Part shown: positions 47,008-56,475 of the stretch, one piece after another
Position numbering within the stretch: the first letter of the stretch is position 1
Layout: each line of letters begins with the position of its first letter
From: an uncultured Arthrobacter sp.
GTDB taxonomy: Bacteria; Actinomycetota; Actinomycetes; Actinomycetales; Micrococcaceae
Direction: 5' to 3'
Length of the DNA: 56,806 nt
Assembly: GCF_902805515.1 (NCBI RefSeq)
Contig: NZ_CADCTE010000016.1
Coordinates: 1 to 56,806, forward strand
Notes under the pieces: model-generated
Told to the model about the DNA's origin: nothing
What the model saw: the letters and a program-made list of their open reading frames with translations, nothing else
Database searches by the model: none
Position numbers and translations under genes: made by a program

Positions 47008-47251
47008 CTGCTGCTCCCTCTCGTCTGTTGTCCGGGCTCCGGTGGTCCGGGCCTCGGTGGTCCAGGTCGTCCCGGCTGCGTGGCCCAGCCTGCCTGCACC
47101 AGCTTTCGGTGTCCAGACTTTGTGGTCTCCGATCCATCCTCCGCCGCCCCCCGGGAGATCCCAAGCACCGCCCGCACCACGGCGCACTGCGGGTGCGTGC
47201 TCGCACAAGCGGGTGGACGCAGGAATCTTCAGCCCTCCCCGGCCGTCCCCC

Positions 47252-48133
47252 TTAGCGGAGGACCGCTGCCGCGCCGCGGATGGCCGCAGCCACCTCATCG
47301 AGCGCCGCCGAGCCGTGACGCCACTGCTGCCAATGCAGGGGAACGTCGACGAATGCCCCGCCGTCGAAGGCGGCAAGGGCCCGCCGGCGGGGATCGCGGG
47401 CCAGCTCCAGTTCCGGAAGCAGCCCCCACCCCATGCCCAGGGCGATGGCCTCCCCGAATTCATGGGCAGCCGGAATGTAGTGGCGGGGCGTGCTCCCGGG
47501 CTGAATGCCCCGGCCCCGCAGGTACTGGTCCTGCAGATCGTCCTTCCGGTCGAAGACGACCACCGGGGCGCGGGTGAGTGCCCCGGAAGTCACTCCGTCC
47601 GCGAACCACTCCTGCCGGAACTCCGCGGTGCACACCGGGAGGTAGCGCATCACGCCCAGCGGCCGGGCGGAGCAGCCTTGGATCGGGACGCCGGTGGAGG
47701 TGATGGCGGCAGCGGCTGCACCGTTGCGCAGCAGCTCGAGCGAGTGTTCCTGGTCCTCCCGGAGCACCTCAAGCTGCAGGGTCCGGGCCAGTGGCGCCAG
47801 GGCAGGCAGAGCCCAGGTGTTGAGGGAATCGGCGTTGATGACGATCGTGAGCCCGCGGCCCGTGGCCGTGTCGTCTGATCCCAGCTCGGTGAGGACATCG
47901 GCGGAGAGCAGTTCGAGCTGCCGGGCAAAGCGCACCACGGCCTGGCCGGCGTCGGTCAGTTCGACGGGACGGGTCCGCCGGAGCACCGGCCGCCCGATGG
48001 CGGTTTCGAGGGCCCGGATGCGCTGACTCACCGCAGACGCCGTCACGGACAGGGCGGCCGCGGCCCCCTCGAAGCTGCCGGTCGAGATAATGGCGGCCAG
48101 CGTGCGCGCCTGATGCGGGTCGATTTCCTTCAT
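47252..48133 (-). CDS. lysG: LysR-type regulator of lysine/arginine export (LysG/ArgP)
   Basis: The 293 residues begin with a winged HTH (ISTGSFEGAAAALSVTASAVSQRIRALETAIGR) and a LysR effector domain. It is divergent from lysE with 68 nt between start codons, the arrangement known in Corynebacterium, where LysG activates lysE when lysine, arginine or histidine is high. ArgP/LysG identity is inferred from both sequence and neighbour. Confidence 0.91.
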   Translation of the reverse strand: MKEIDPHQARTLAAIISTGSFEGAAAALSVTASAVSQRIRALETAIGRPVLRRTRPVELTDAGQAVVRFARQLELLSADVLTELGSDDTATGRGLTIVINADSLNTWALPALAPLARTLQLEVLREDQEHSLELLRNGAAAAAITSTGVPIQGCSARPLGVMRYLPVCTAEFRQEWFADGVTSGALTRAPVVVFDRKDDLQDQYLRGRGIQPGSTPRHYIPAAHEFGEAIALGMGWGLLPELELARDPRRRALAAFDGGAFVDVPLHWQQWRHGSAALDEVAAAIRGAAAVLR

Positions 48134-48152
48134 TAGCTCTTCTTATCATCCT

Positions 48153-48177
48153 TTAGAAAGATGAGCTGTTCTAATCT
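48153..48177 (+). promoter_or_regulatory. Operator/promoter region between lysG and lysE
   Basis: TTAGAA (48153-48158) and TTCTAA (48169-48174) form an inverted repeat with 10-nt spacer, overlapping a -10-like TAATCT (48172-48177). Additional arms TCATC/GATGA (48146 and 48160) overlap. The lysE GTG is 25 nt downstream. No good -35 is seen, as expected for an activator-dependent promoter. Confidence 0.5.
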
Positions 48178-48201
48178 TCGAGCGGTGCCTACCGTAGAAG
48201 G

Positions 48202-48804
48202 GTGATCCTTCCTGTTGCGGCCGGCCTGACCGCCGGCCTGTCCCTCATCATTGCCATCGGCGCCCAGAACGCCTTCGTCCTGCGGCAGGGGCTCCAACGC
48301 TCCCATGTCGCGCTGGTGGTCGCCGTCTGCGCCCTGTCGGATCTGGTCCTCATCGTGCTGGGCGTGGGCGGGCTCGGCGTGGCCATCGAGCGGGCCCCGC
48401 TGCTTCTCGAGGTCGTCCGGTGGGCCGGTGCGGCATTCCTGCTTGGCTACGCGGTCCTTGCCGCCGTCCGGGCCATCCGCGGGGAGCATCTCGACGTCGC
48501 CGGCGCGCAGGAGAAACGCACCTGGAAGGCCGCCCTGGGAACGTGCCTGGCGCTCACCTGGCTTAACCCGCACGTCTATCTGGATACGGTGCTTCTTCTC
48601 GGGTCGTTGGCGAGCTCCCACGGCGCCGACGGACGGTGGTGGTTCGCCGCGGGTGCGGGCCTGGGCAGCATCGTGTGGTTCTCGGCCCTCGGCGTGGGCG
48701 CCCGGTTCCTCGCACCCGTCTTCCGCCGCCGCAGCGCCTGGCGCGTCCTGGACGGGGCGATCGCCGTTCTCATGGCGGCGCTGGCGGTGTTCCTCGTCGT
48801 CTAG
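48202..48804 (+). CDS. lysE: LysE-type amino-acid exporter
   Basis: The 200-residue protein has about six TM helices, with the typical start LTAGLSLIIAIGAQNAFVLRQGL and the middle motif ALTWLNPHVYLDTVLLLGS. LysE exports lysine and arginine when intracellular levels rise. Start GTG at 48202 has a very close AGAAGG. The adjacent lysG supports the assignment. Confidence 0.94.
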   Translation: MILPVAAGLTAGLSLIIAIGAQNAFVLRQGLQRSHVALVVAVCALSDLVLIVLGVGGLGVAIERAPLLLEVVRWAGAAFLLGYAVLAAVRAIRGEHLDVAGAQEKRTWKAALGTCLALTWLNPHVYLDTVLLLGSLASSHGADGRWWFAAGAGLGSIVWFSALGVGARFLAPVFRRRSAWRVLDGAIAVLMAALAVFLVV

Positions 48805-48850
48805 GCCCGTTCGGGGTTCAACAGTGGCACCCCGCCGGCTGCCGGAAACG

Positions 48851-48886
48851 ACGAAGGACCGCCCCAGAGCCGGAGCGGTCCTTCGT
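48851..48886. terminator. Bidirectional hairpin between lysE and cycA
   Basis: A perfect 12-bp stem (48851-48862 with 48875-48886) with a 12-nt loop lies between two converging genes. There is no T-tract on either side. Confidence 0.75.
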
Positions 48887-48929
48887 GTGCGCGGTGCCTT
48901 GCCGGTGACCGGCGCGGGCGCCTGGGGGC

Positions 48930-50411
48930 CTAGCGGGAGAGGCCTTCGAGCTCGGCGGCCCGTACTGCCTTGTGCTCCTCGATCCGTGCCTGCTGCACCG
49001 GGGTCTGCCGGTTGAAGTACCAGGCGACACCGAGGATCAGGAACCAGACGGGCGCGACGACGAGGGCCAGCCGCGTGTCGGCCGCCTGGGCCAGGGCGAC
49101 GAGCATGAAGCCGAAGAATGCCAGCACCACGTAGGGCATGAACGCCGATCCGGGCATCTTGAAGGCCGATGCTTCGTGCAGCGCGGCGCGGCGGCGGCGG
49201 AACACGATGTAGCTGATGAGGATCATCGACCAGACAAACATGGTCAGCACCGAGGCCACCGAGGTGACGACGGTGAACGCCTCAATCACCGAATCGCCTG
49301 AGTAGAGCAGGACGAGTCCGGCCAGGAGGAAGATGCAGGAGAACAGCAGCGCGTTCTGCGGGACCTTGCGCGGGCTGAGCCGGCCGAAGGCCTTCGGCGC
49401 GTTGCCGTCCTGGGCGAGCCCGTAGACCATGCGCGACGTGGAGTAGATTCCGGAGTTGGCGCTGGAGGCGGCGGAGGTCAGGACCACGAGGTTGATCACC
49501 ACTGCCGCAATGCCGAGGCCGGCGAGGGAGAACATGCCGATGAACGGGCTGGTGGCCGGGTCGATGTTGCGCCACGGGTTGACGGCCATGATGACCACGA
49601 GCGCTCCCACGTAGAACAGGAGCACGCGGACCGGAATGGAGTTGATCGCCCGGGGCAGGTTCTTCTCTGGGTTCTTCGTTTCGGCGGCCGCGGTGCCGAC
49701 GAGTTCAATGCCCGCGAAGGCGAAGATGGCGATCTGGAAACCGAGGACGAAGCCGAAGATCCCGTGCGGGAACATGCCGCCGTCGTTCCAGATGTTGGCC
49801 AGGCTGGCCTCCTGGCCGCTGGGCGAGGTGAAGTTGGTGAGGATCATGATTGCACCGGTGACGATGAGTGCCACGATCGCGACGACCTTGATGATGGCGA
49901 ACCAGAATTCCGCCTCGCCGAAGGCCTTCACCGTCGGAAGGTTCAGGAGCACCAGGACCACCGGGGTGATCAGTGCGGGAATCCACAGCGGCGTTCCGGG
50001 GGCAAGCACATCGACGTAGCTGGCGATTGCCACAATGTCGGCGACGCCGGTGACCACCCAGAAGAACCAGTAGGACCAGCCGGTGAAGAACCCGGCCCAG
50101 GGGCCGAGCAGGTCGCCGGCGAAGTCGCTGAAGGACTTGTAGCTGAGGTTGGACAGCAGGATCTCGCCCATGGCGCGCATGACGAAGAACAGCATGAAGC
50201 CGATGATCATGTAGACGAAGATGATCGAGGGACCGGCGAGGGAGATGGTCTTTCCTGATCCCATGAAGAGACCGGTGCCGATCGCCCCGCCGATGGCGAG
50301 CAGCTGGATGTGGCGGTTGCTCAGGGCCCGCGAGAGGTGGGGTTGGTTGCTGCTTGAGCCTGCGGTGGCAGGCGCGGATACGGGCGCAGCGTTGGCTGTG
50401 GGTTCGGGCAT
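48930..50411 (-). CDS. cycA: D-serine/D-alanine/glycine permease (CycA)
   Basis: The 493 residues are strikingly close to E. coli CycA over most of their length, for example in GGAIGTGLFMGSGKTISLAGP, EILLSNLSYKSFSDFAGDLLG and VVLTSAASSANSGIYSTSRM. Twelve TM helices of the APC fold are expected. It imports D-serine, D-alanine and glycine (and D-cycloserine in other species). The start at 50411 has an AAGGA site. The second permease gene lies 153 nt upstream, same strand, but is not obviously co-regulated. Confidence 0.93.
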   Translation of the reverse strand: MPEPTANAAPVSAPATAGSSSNQPHLSRALSNRHIQLLAIGGAIGTGLFMGSGKTISLAGPSIIFVYMIIGFMLFFVMRAMGEILLSNLSYKSFSDFAGDLLGPWAGFFTGWSYWFFWVVTGVADIVAIASYVDVLAPGTPLWIPALITPVVLVLLNLPTVKAFGEAEFWFAIIKVVAIVALIVTGAIMILTNFTSPSGQEASLANIWNDGGMFPHGIFGFVLGFQIAIFAFAGIELVGTAAAETKNPEKNLPRAINSIPVRVLLFYVGALVVIMAVNPWRNIDPATSPFIGMFSLAGLGIAAVVINLVVLTSAASSANSGIYSTSRMVYGLAQDGNAPKAFGRLSPRKVPQNALLFSCIFLLAGLVLLYSGDSVIEAFTVVTSVASVLTMFVWSMILISYIVFRRRRAALHEASAFKMPGSAFMPYVVLAFFGFMLVALAQAADTRLALVVAPVWFLILGVAWYFNRQTPVQQARIEEHKAVRAAELEGLSR

Positions 50412-50564
50412 GGAGAGGTTTCCTTCAGCAGGCGGGTGGTGCCGGGCACTCGCCGCCTGCGCGATTTGTGACGAACATGACAGACCTAAAACCCTGCATT
50501 CTGTCCGATCGAGAGTCAAATCAGACGCTTGCCGGGTCTACGGTCTGCAGGTCCGTGCGGAAGG

Positions 50565-52007
50565 TTACTCCTGCCGGTCCACGGCGGCGTTCGTCCTCTT
50601 GTTGACGAACCAGGTGATAGCCCACAGCACCACGCCGATCGCCAGCAATCCGCCGGCGATCTGGTACTGGATCACGTCACGGCCGACCCAGGGTCCGGCG
50701 AGGAAGGCACACAGCACTGCAGCAATCAGAGGCAGCGGGCCCGGCGAGGTGAAGAACACCTTGCGGTTGGGGTCCCGCTTGCGCCGCAGGATCACGCAGG
50801 CCACGTTCACGACGGTGAAGACGCACAGCAGCAGGAACGCGGTGGTTCCGGAGAGGTTCGCGACGACGTTGCTGTCCGGGTCGCTGGTGACGTACAGGAT
50901 CAGCCCCAGGGCGAGAACCGTGGAGAACAAGATGCCGGCCCACGGGGTGCGGCGTCCCGGGAGCACCTTGCCCAGGGGCCGCGGCAGGACGTTCTGGCGG
51001 GCCATGCCGTAGATGAGCCGGCTGGCCATCAGCATATTGATCAGGGCGGTGTTCGCCACGGCGAAGACGGCAAGGAACGGGAAGATGTTGTCGATCGGGA
51101 AGTCCGGGGAGCCTTTCTCCACCACCTCGAGAAGCGCGGCGCCTTCGGCCTCCCGGATCCCCTCGAGCTCCGTGGGGGTAAGCACCGTCACGACGGAGAC
51201 CGCCACCAGCATGTAGAGGATCACCGCGATGCCCAGGCCGGTCAGCATGGTCCGCGGGAAGATCCGCTCCGGATTCTTGACCTCCTCGACCATGTTCACC
51301 GAATCCTCGAAGCCGACCATCGCGAAGAAGGCGATGGAGGTGGCTGCCGTGACCGCAAGGAACAGGCCCTTGTCCTCGTAGTCATTGAAAACGGTGATCT
51401 GTTCGAGGTTCCCTCCGCCCTGGGCGATGACGAAGAAGCCGACCCCGATCACGATGCACAGGGCGGTCATCTCCACCACGGTGAGCACCACATTGAACTT
51501 GACGCTCTCCCCCACCCCGCGCAGGTTGATCAGCGCGAGCAGCAGCATGAAGCCGATGGCGACCGCCGTGATGACGCCTTGACCCGGCACGTCCATCCAC
51601 CCGTTGATCTCGAGCCCGCCAAAGAAGTTCTGGGCGAGGACGTTCGCGGAGGTCGAGGCGCTGGTGATGCCGGAACAGACGACGGCGAAAGCGACGAGGA
51701 AGGTGATGAAATGGATCCCGAATGCCTTGTGGCAGTAGAGCGCCGCCCCCGCCGCCTGGGGGTACTGCGTGACCAGCTCGAGGTAGGAGAACGCGGTCAT
51801 CGTCGCGACGACGAAGGCCAGGAGGAACGGGAGCCACACGATGCCGCCGACCGTCCCGGCCATGGTGCCGGTCACGGCATAGACGCCGGCACCCAGAATG
51901 TCCCCGACGATGAACAGGAGCAGGAGTTTTGGCCCGAGGACCCGCTTAAGCGCCGGTTCCTCCCCCTCGCGGGCCGGCTCGGTTACTGGTTCAGAAGTCG
52001 TGCTCAT
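50565..52007 (-). CDS. APC family amino-acid permease
   Basis: The 480 residues have about 12 TM helices with the APC signature IVGDILGAGVYAVTGTMAG in TM1 and GFEDSVNMVEEVKNPERIFPR in the TM6/loop region. It belongs to the cationic-amino-acid-transporter-like branch by resemblance, but substrate is not certain. The following gene on the strand is cycA. The 252-nt upstream gap (52008-52259) separates it from a divergent VOC gene. Confidence 0.9.
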   Translation of the reverse strand: MSTTSEPVTEPAREGEEPALKRVLGPKLLLLFIVGDILGAGVYAVTGTMAGTVGGIVWLPFLLAFVVATMTAFSYLELVTQYPQAAGAALYCHKAFGIHFITFLVAFAVVCSGITSASTSANVLAQNFFGGLEINGWMDVPGQGVITAVAIGFMLLLALINLRGVGESVKFNVVLTVVEMTALCIVIGVGFFVIAQGGGNLEQITVFNDYEDKGLFLAVTAATSIAFFAMVGFEDSVNMVEEVKNPERIFPRTMLTGLGIAVILYMLVAVSVVTVLTPTELEGIREAEGAALLEVVEKGSPDFPIDNIFPFLAVFAVANTALINMLMASRLIYGMARQNVLPRPLGKVLPGRRTPWAGILFSTVLALGLILYVTSDPDSNVVANLSGTTAFLLLCVFTVVNVACVILRRKRDPNRKVFFTSPGPLPLIAAVLCAFLAGPWVGRDVIQYQIAGGLLAIGVVLWAITWFVNKRTNAAVDRQE

Positions 52008-52259
52008 GGTGACCTCCCTAGCGGGTGCGCGGTTCCGACACCGTCCAGCGGCCGGACTCCGGCTTGAATATGGGACCTACTTCACTCCCTTGGCGGCTCC
52101 TTGGCAACAAGCAACGGCCAGAATTTTGGCGGACGCCGTCCCCGTGCGGGCCGCGGTGGTCCGAAGGCTGCGCGGTATCCCCTGTTGCACGGGCGCGCAC
52201 AGTGCCATTCTGGGGCTACCGGCCGCGGTGCAGCGGCCCAGATGAGGAGGAGATGAACC

Positions 52260-52631
52260 ATGTTCGCTGATACCAAGGCCTTCAGCGGCCTGGCGGTCCG
52301 CAGCCTTGAGGATGCCAGGCGGTTCTACGGTGACACCCTCGGGCTCAGGACGTCGGAGGAGAACGGCCTGATGTGGCTTCACCTCGCCGGAGGACGGGAC
52401 ACCCTCGTGTACGAGCAACCCGACTCGACTCCGGCGAGCTACACGGTCCTGAATTTTGAAGTGGACGACATCGACGCCGCCGTCGGCGCCCTCACCGAAC
52501 GGGGTGTGCGCTTCGAACGTTACGACGGCATGACCCAGGACGACGCCGGTGTCATGCGGGAGGGCGGCCCCTTCATCGCCTGGTTCAAGGACCCGTCGGG
52601 AAACGTGCTGTCGGTGCTGCAGGAGCGGTAG
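52260..52631 (+). CDS. VOC family protein
   Basis: The 123-residue protein has one glyoxalase-type half: FSGLAVRSLEDARRFYGDTLGL, then YTVLNFEVDDIDAAVGALTERGV, and the C-terminal FIAWFKDPSGNVLSVLQE. Substrate unknown. A GAGGAGG site precedes the ATG. Its stop is only 9 nt from the converging methionine-aminopeptidase remnant. Confidence 0.85.
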   Translation: MFADTKAFSGLAVRSLEDARRFYGDTLGLRTSEENGLMWLHLAGGRDTLVYEQPDSTPASYTVLNFEVDDIDAAVGALTERGVRFERYDGMTQDDAGVMREGGPFIAWFKDPSGNVLSVLQER

Positions 52632-52640
52632 CTCTGCGTC

Positions 52641-53221
52641 TCAGGCTGCCTGCCCACCGGTGGCTCGGTTCCGGGTGAGCACGATGGGCTGGTCGCTGGT
52701 GACGGCGATCGTGTGCTCCGAGTGGGCGCCGCGGCTTCCATCGGCGCTGCGCAGCGTCCACCCATCGGGGTCGACGCGGAGCCTGTCCGTTCCGCGCATG
52801 AACCAGGGTTCGATGGCCAGCACCAGGCCCGGCTTGAGCGGGAAGCCCCGGCCAGGCCGGCCCGCGTTGGGGATGTGCGGGTCGCCGTGCATCGTCCGTC
52901 CGACACCGTGCCCGCCGAACTCAAGATTGACCGTCAGGCCCGCCTCCCGCGCGATGCTCCCGATCGCGTAGGAGATGTCCCCGGTCTTATTACCGGGGAC
53001 GGCGGCGGCGATCCCGGCCTCCAGCGCGCGCTCGGTGACCTCGATCAGCTCAAGGTCACCGGCGTCGGCCGTGCCGACCACCATGCTGACGGCGGAGTCA
53101 GCGACCCACCCGTTTGCGTTGGCCGCGAAGTCGAGGCTCAGCAGGTCCCCGTCCCGGAAGAGACGAATTCCCCGGCGGCGGCCATTTCGGCGGTTTCCTG
53201 GTCCGTGTGCAGTTCGATCAA
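52641..53221 (-). pseudogene. Type I methionine aminopeptidase with internal deletion
   Basis: The downstream part (LFRDGDLLSLDF onward) is a good type I MetAP: metal ligands Asp in SLDF and VADSA, His in GGHGVG, Glu in LAIEPWF and SEHTIAV. Upstream, in another frame from a TTG at 53221, IELHTDQETAEMAAAGEFV matches the usual MetAP N-terminus. The two join near 53166-53176 out of frame. About 70 codons between them, including the substrate-binding His loop, are missing. The open frame through the metal site gives 199 residues at most (from 53240), so the product is probably inactive. Confidence 0.75.
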
Positions 53222-53276
53222 TGCGTCGCTGGCCCTTCACTTCCGGGCGTGCGTTCCAGAGGGCGTTCCCAGGAGT

Positions 53277-53603
53277 TCAGGCGCCGGGCGGGCGGTATCG
53301 GACCTCGCCGGCCCTGCGCAGGGCGGTGAGGGTTTCGTCGACCGTCAGAAGCACTGTCGTGTCCAGTGAACTGAGGGCGCCGCCTCCGCTGAGGGCCATG
53401 GCAACCGCTGCCATCGACACATTGTCCGGTGCCTCCCAGAGGGTGTAGCCGTCGTGCGATCCGAAGGCGTACCAGAAGCCGTGGAGGCTTCCTCCAACCG
53501 ATTCGATGTAGGTCCGGGCGGCCTCCCGCCGGTCCTCCGGGTTGCCGATGAGCCGGGCCCAGGATTCGGGGGTGTAGTTGAATTTCGACAGATAGAGCGG
53601 CAT
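53277..53603 (-). CDS. GYD domain protein
   Basis: The 108 residues (start at 53603 after GGAGGAACC) fit the small GYD family of ferredoxin-like fold proteins: MPLYLSKFNYTPESWARLI and the central GSHDGYTLWEAPDNVSMAAVAMA. Function unknown. It lies directly upstream of the MetAP remnant on the same strand and may have shared its transcript. Confidence 0.85.
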   Translation of the reverse strand: MPLYLSKFNYTPESWARLIGNPEDRREAARTYIESVGGSLHGFWYAFGSHDGYTLWEAPDNVSMAAVAMALSGGGALSSLDTTVLLTVDETLTALRRAGEVRYRPPGA

Positions 53604-53785
53604 CCTCGGTTCCTCCCGTGTGCTGCTGGCGGCCGCGGTTCCCTCAAGAATGCCAGCCCGCTCTTCGACCGGCAATGGCCATGCCGGGCACAATGACAGT
53701 GGCAGCGGCAACGATGGTGAGGCTCAATCGCCCGGCCCGCAGATCTGCGGCACGGCGAAGTTTCTCCAGAAAGGGACCGCTCACC

Positions 53786-54637
53786 ATGATGGGAGCCCAC
53801 CACGCAGCCTGCGGCGCAGCCGCCTGGGTCGCTGTCACCACCCGGATCGAGGTGGCCGGGCCGCTTCCGGTTCCGCCCGGATCCCTCAGCCTCGGGTTCG
53901 GCCTGTTCGACGTCAGCCCCATCGGCGTCGTGACGGGCGCCCTGGTGACCGCCGGGGCCGCACTGCTCCCGGACGCGGACCACCGCAGCGCGACGATCGC
54001 CAACTCACTGCCCCCGGTGTCGAACTTCGTCTGCACCGGCATCGGGAGGATCGCCGGCGGGCACCGCCGCGGCACCCACTCCCTGCTCGGCGTCCTGGCT
54101 TTCGTGGGCGTGGCCTTGCTGGCAGGCATGTGGACCGCGGAAACCGCAGCGTATGGGACCGTCTATCCCGGAGCGGGCGTGCTGACCGTCCTGCTTGTCT
54201 CCTTCGCCGCCAAGGCGCTGAAGATCATCCCGGATACCATGCGCAAGTTCCCCTGGGCGGTGGGCCTGGCCGCCGGTGCCTTCGTCACCGCCTTCGCACC
54301 CGAGGAGCAGTTCTGGTTTCCGATCGCCGTCGGGCTCGGCGTCGTCGTGCACATCGTCGGCGACATGATGACGACAGGGGGCTGCAACCTCCTCTACCCG
54401 CTTCGGATTCGACCGCCGCGGGTCGTGGCGTCACTGCCGGTGGTGGGCTGGATGTGGAAGCGGAACGGCCATTTCGCCGTGCCCATCCTGGGCAACGCGG
54501 GATCCCTTCGGGAGTGGTGCCTGCTGGTGCCGGTCTCGCTGTATGCGGTGGGCGGTATCGGGGCATCGCTGCTCAGGATCGATAACCCGGAGCTGCAGGC
54601 CCTGGGCGTGCTGGGCGCATCGGGCTGGGGCGGGTAG
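53786..54637 (+). CDS. YdjM-type membrane metal-dependent hydrolase
   Basis: The 283 residues show DADHRSATIA and GGHRRGTHSLLG, the conserved His/Asp-rich motifs of the family, and several TM helices (about 20-40, 55-75, 100-120 and more). E. coli YdjM is SOS-controlled; I see no LexA box here. The ATG at 53786 (second ATG at 53789) follows AAAGGGA. The hydrolytic substrate is unknown. Confidence 0.85.
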   Translation: MMGAHHAACGAAAWVAVTTRIEVAGPLPVPPGSLSLGFGLFDVSPIGVVTGALVTAGAALLPDADHRSATIANSLPPVSNFVCTGIGRIAGGHRRGTHSLLGVLAFVGVALLAGMWTAETAAYGTVYPGAGVLTVLLVSFAAKALKIIPDTMRKFPWAVGLAAGAFVTAFAPEEQFWFPIAVGLGVVVHIVGDMMTTGGCNLLYPLRIRPPRVVASLPVVGWMWKRNGHFAVPILGNAGSLREWCLLVPVSLYAVGGIGASLLRIDNPELQALGVLGASGWGG

Positions 54638-54698
54638 GAGCCGGGTTGGCGCGGCCTTCCCGGGCGGACGCGCTGCTTCCCGAAGGGCGCCTGCCGCG

Positions 54699-55388
54699 TC
54701 AGCGGGAGCGGAGGTAGGAGCCGCGGGTTGGTGTATCGAGCTTCTCGATGGCCGCCCGGACTCCTGAGCGCGACATCGAGTCCGCGTACCGGTCGAGGTG
54801 GGCCAGCAGCCTTGTCCGGTCGATGTCTCCGACATAACGGAGCATCCAGCCGACCCCCTTCTGCACGAGCTCTTCGGGATCTCCGGCGAGCGCTGCAGCG
54901 ATCCTCAGGGTGTCATCAACTTCCTTCCGCTTCAAGAACGCGGCAGTCGCGACGATGGCGCTGCGCCGTTCGGGCCAGAAGACGGATTCGGCCAGCCGGT
55001 CGAGCGGAGTCCGGGGCTTGTCGAGAAGCCACGTGCCGAGCACCTGGTGGGCGGCCAGGTCCACAAGGTCCCAGGTGTCGATGCGGTCGTGCCGCCGCAG
55101 ATACAGCTCATACAACTCAAGGTGGCGCCCGGGCCGGATCTTCCTGGCCGTGGCCGCCTTACCCATGATCGAGCAGGCGCCCACGCGCACTTCGTGGGTG
55201 GGGCTCTCGAGCAGTGCCTCGAGCTCGTCCGCGGACAGGTCAAGGGCGGTCTTGGCCAGGTTGAAGACGTCTCCCATCCTCACGCCGATGAAGGAGTCGT
55301 CCCCGGGGAAGAACCGTTCATATTTGGCCCGCTGGTCCTCGGTGGCGAGCGCACGGAGTGCGCCTTCGAAGTCGGCAGCAGTCCTCAT
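54699..55388 (-). CDS. AlkD-like DNA alkylation repair protein
   Basis: The 229 residues are all-helical, with HEAT-like repeats typical of AlkC/AlkD glycosylases (RMGDVFNLAKTALDLSADELEALL and later DLAAHQVLGTWLLDKPR). They are expected to excise N3- or N7-alkylated purines. The start at 55388 has GAGGAGG upstream. Key aromatic/Asp residues are plausible (WDLVD) but I cannot align them exactly. Confidence 0.85.
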   Translation of the reverse strand: MRTAADFEGALRALATEDQRAKYERFFPGDDSFIGVRMGDVFNLAKTALDLSADELEALLESPTHEVRVGACSIMGKAATARKIRPGRHLELYELYLRRHDRIDTWDLVDLAAHQVLGTWLLDKPRTPLDRLAESVFWPERRSAIVATAAFLKRKEVDDTLRIAAALAGDPEELVQKGVGWMLRYVGDIDRTRLLAHLDRYADSMSRSGVRAAIEKLDTPTRGSYLRSR

Positions 55389-55543
55389 TGATGATGCCTC
55401 CTCAATCCGGCGTCTTCCCCGGATGATAGTCTCCCGGACCGCGGTGGTGAAGGCAGCACCCGCCGGGTCGGTCAGGCAGCACAGCGGCACATCCGGTGGA
55501 GGAACCACCGGTACGGGGCGGTCGGATCCCCGTACCGGTGGCC

Positions 55544-55574
55544 GCCGCCTATCGGGGGCCGGCCGCCTATCGGG
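55544..55574. repeat. 13-bp direct repeat containing the glycerophosphodiesterase stop codon
   Basis: GCCGCCTATCGGG occurs at 55544 and 55562 (period 18). On the minus strand the TAG of the second copy is the stop codon at 55567-55569, and the first copy gives a second TAG in the same frame. Confidence 0.85.
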
Positions 55575-56475
55575 TGGCCGCGGCGTCCGCCTTCAGCAGG
55601 TCACTGAGCAGGGCCGGCTTGTTCGTGATGATGCCGTCGACCCCGAGGGCAGTCAGGGCGCGCATGCGCTGCGGGTCATCGACGGTGTACGGCCAGGTTT
55701 CCATCCCGTACTGGTGGACCAGGTCCACGAACCCGCTGGTGACCCGGGTGTGGCTGGGGTTGATCTGATCGGCCCACGTGGACAGCTCAGCGTATTCGGC
55801 CGGTGCGGGCGGACCACCCAGCAGCCCGGCCGGGACCTCGGGCGCAAGGGCATTGAACTCCCTCATGAAGTCCCAGTTGAATGACTGGACGACCAGGCGT
55901 CCGGCCCGCGCGTCGGCGTTCAGCCACCCCTCCGAGTCCAGCTCGGCTGCGATGTCGGCGCCGATGCCCGGGTAGAGCTCGGGACTCTTGACCTCGAGCA
56001 GCAACCCCGCCCTGCCGTGCAGGGTATCGAGGACCTGCTGGAGGGTCGGAACCTGGGTCCCTGCGAACCCCGGACCGAACCAGGACCCCGCATCGAGCGT
56101 CGAAATTTCCGCATAGGTGAAGTCAGCGACGCGGTAGGGAGCCCGGCCGGCGAATTTGGTTTCCACGTCCGTGGTGCGGCCGAGCGTGGTGTCGTGGATG
56201 ACGACGAGTTCGCCGTCAAGGGTGCGCTGGACATCGATCTCGACGAAGTCGGCCTTCACCGCCGCCCCGAGGTCGACGGCGGGAAGCGTGTTCTCCGGGG
56301 CGTCCGCTGAGGCCCCGCGGTGGGCGATCACGGTGGTCCTGCCCTCCTTGGCGGGTTCGGCGGCGGCTCCGCTGACACCTGCGGCGAGGGTCGCCAGGGT
56401 CATCACGCCGGTGAGGAGGGCCCGAAGGGGTTCCTTCCGCCGGGGTGTGCTTACTTTTGCGGTGGAATGCGTCAC
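55567..56475 (-). CDS. Secreted glycerophosphodiester phosphodiesterase
   Basis: The 302-residue protein (GTG start at 56475 with AAGGAG 7 nt upstream; a TTG two codons earlier is too close) has a Sec signal peptide (basic region then LLTGVMTLATLAAG, cleavage likely after SGAAA). The GDPD TIM barrel shows IAHRGASADAPENT, FVEIDVQRT and VIHDTTLGRTTD. It splits glycerophosphodiesters into glycerol 3-phosphate and alcohol outside the cell, supplying phosphate or glycerol. Confidence 0.94.
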   Translation of the reverse strand: MTHSTAKVSTPRRKEPLRALLTGVMTLATLAAGVSGAAAEPAKEGRTTVIAHRGASADAPENTLPAVDLGAAVKADFVEIDVQRTLDGELVVIHDTTLGRTTDVETKFAGRAPYRVADFTYAEISTLDAGSWFGPGFAGTQVPTLQQVLDTLHGRAGLLLEVKSPELYPGIGADIAAELDSEGWLNADARAGRLVVQSFNWDFMREFNALAPEVPAGLLGGPPAPAEYAELSTWADQINPSHTRVTSGFVDLVHQYGMETWPYTVDDPQRMRALTALGVDGIITNKPALLSDLLKADAAATR

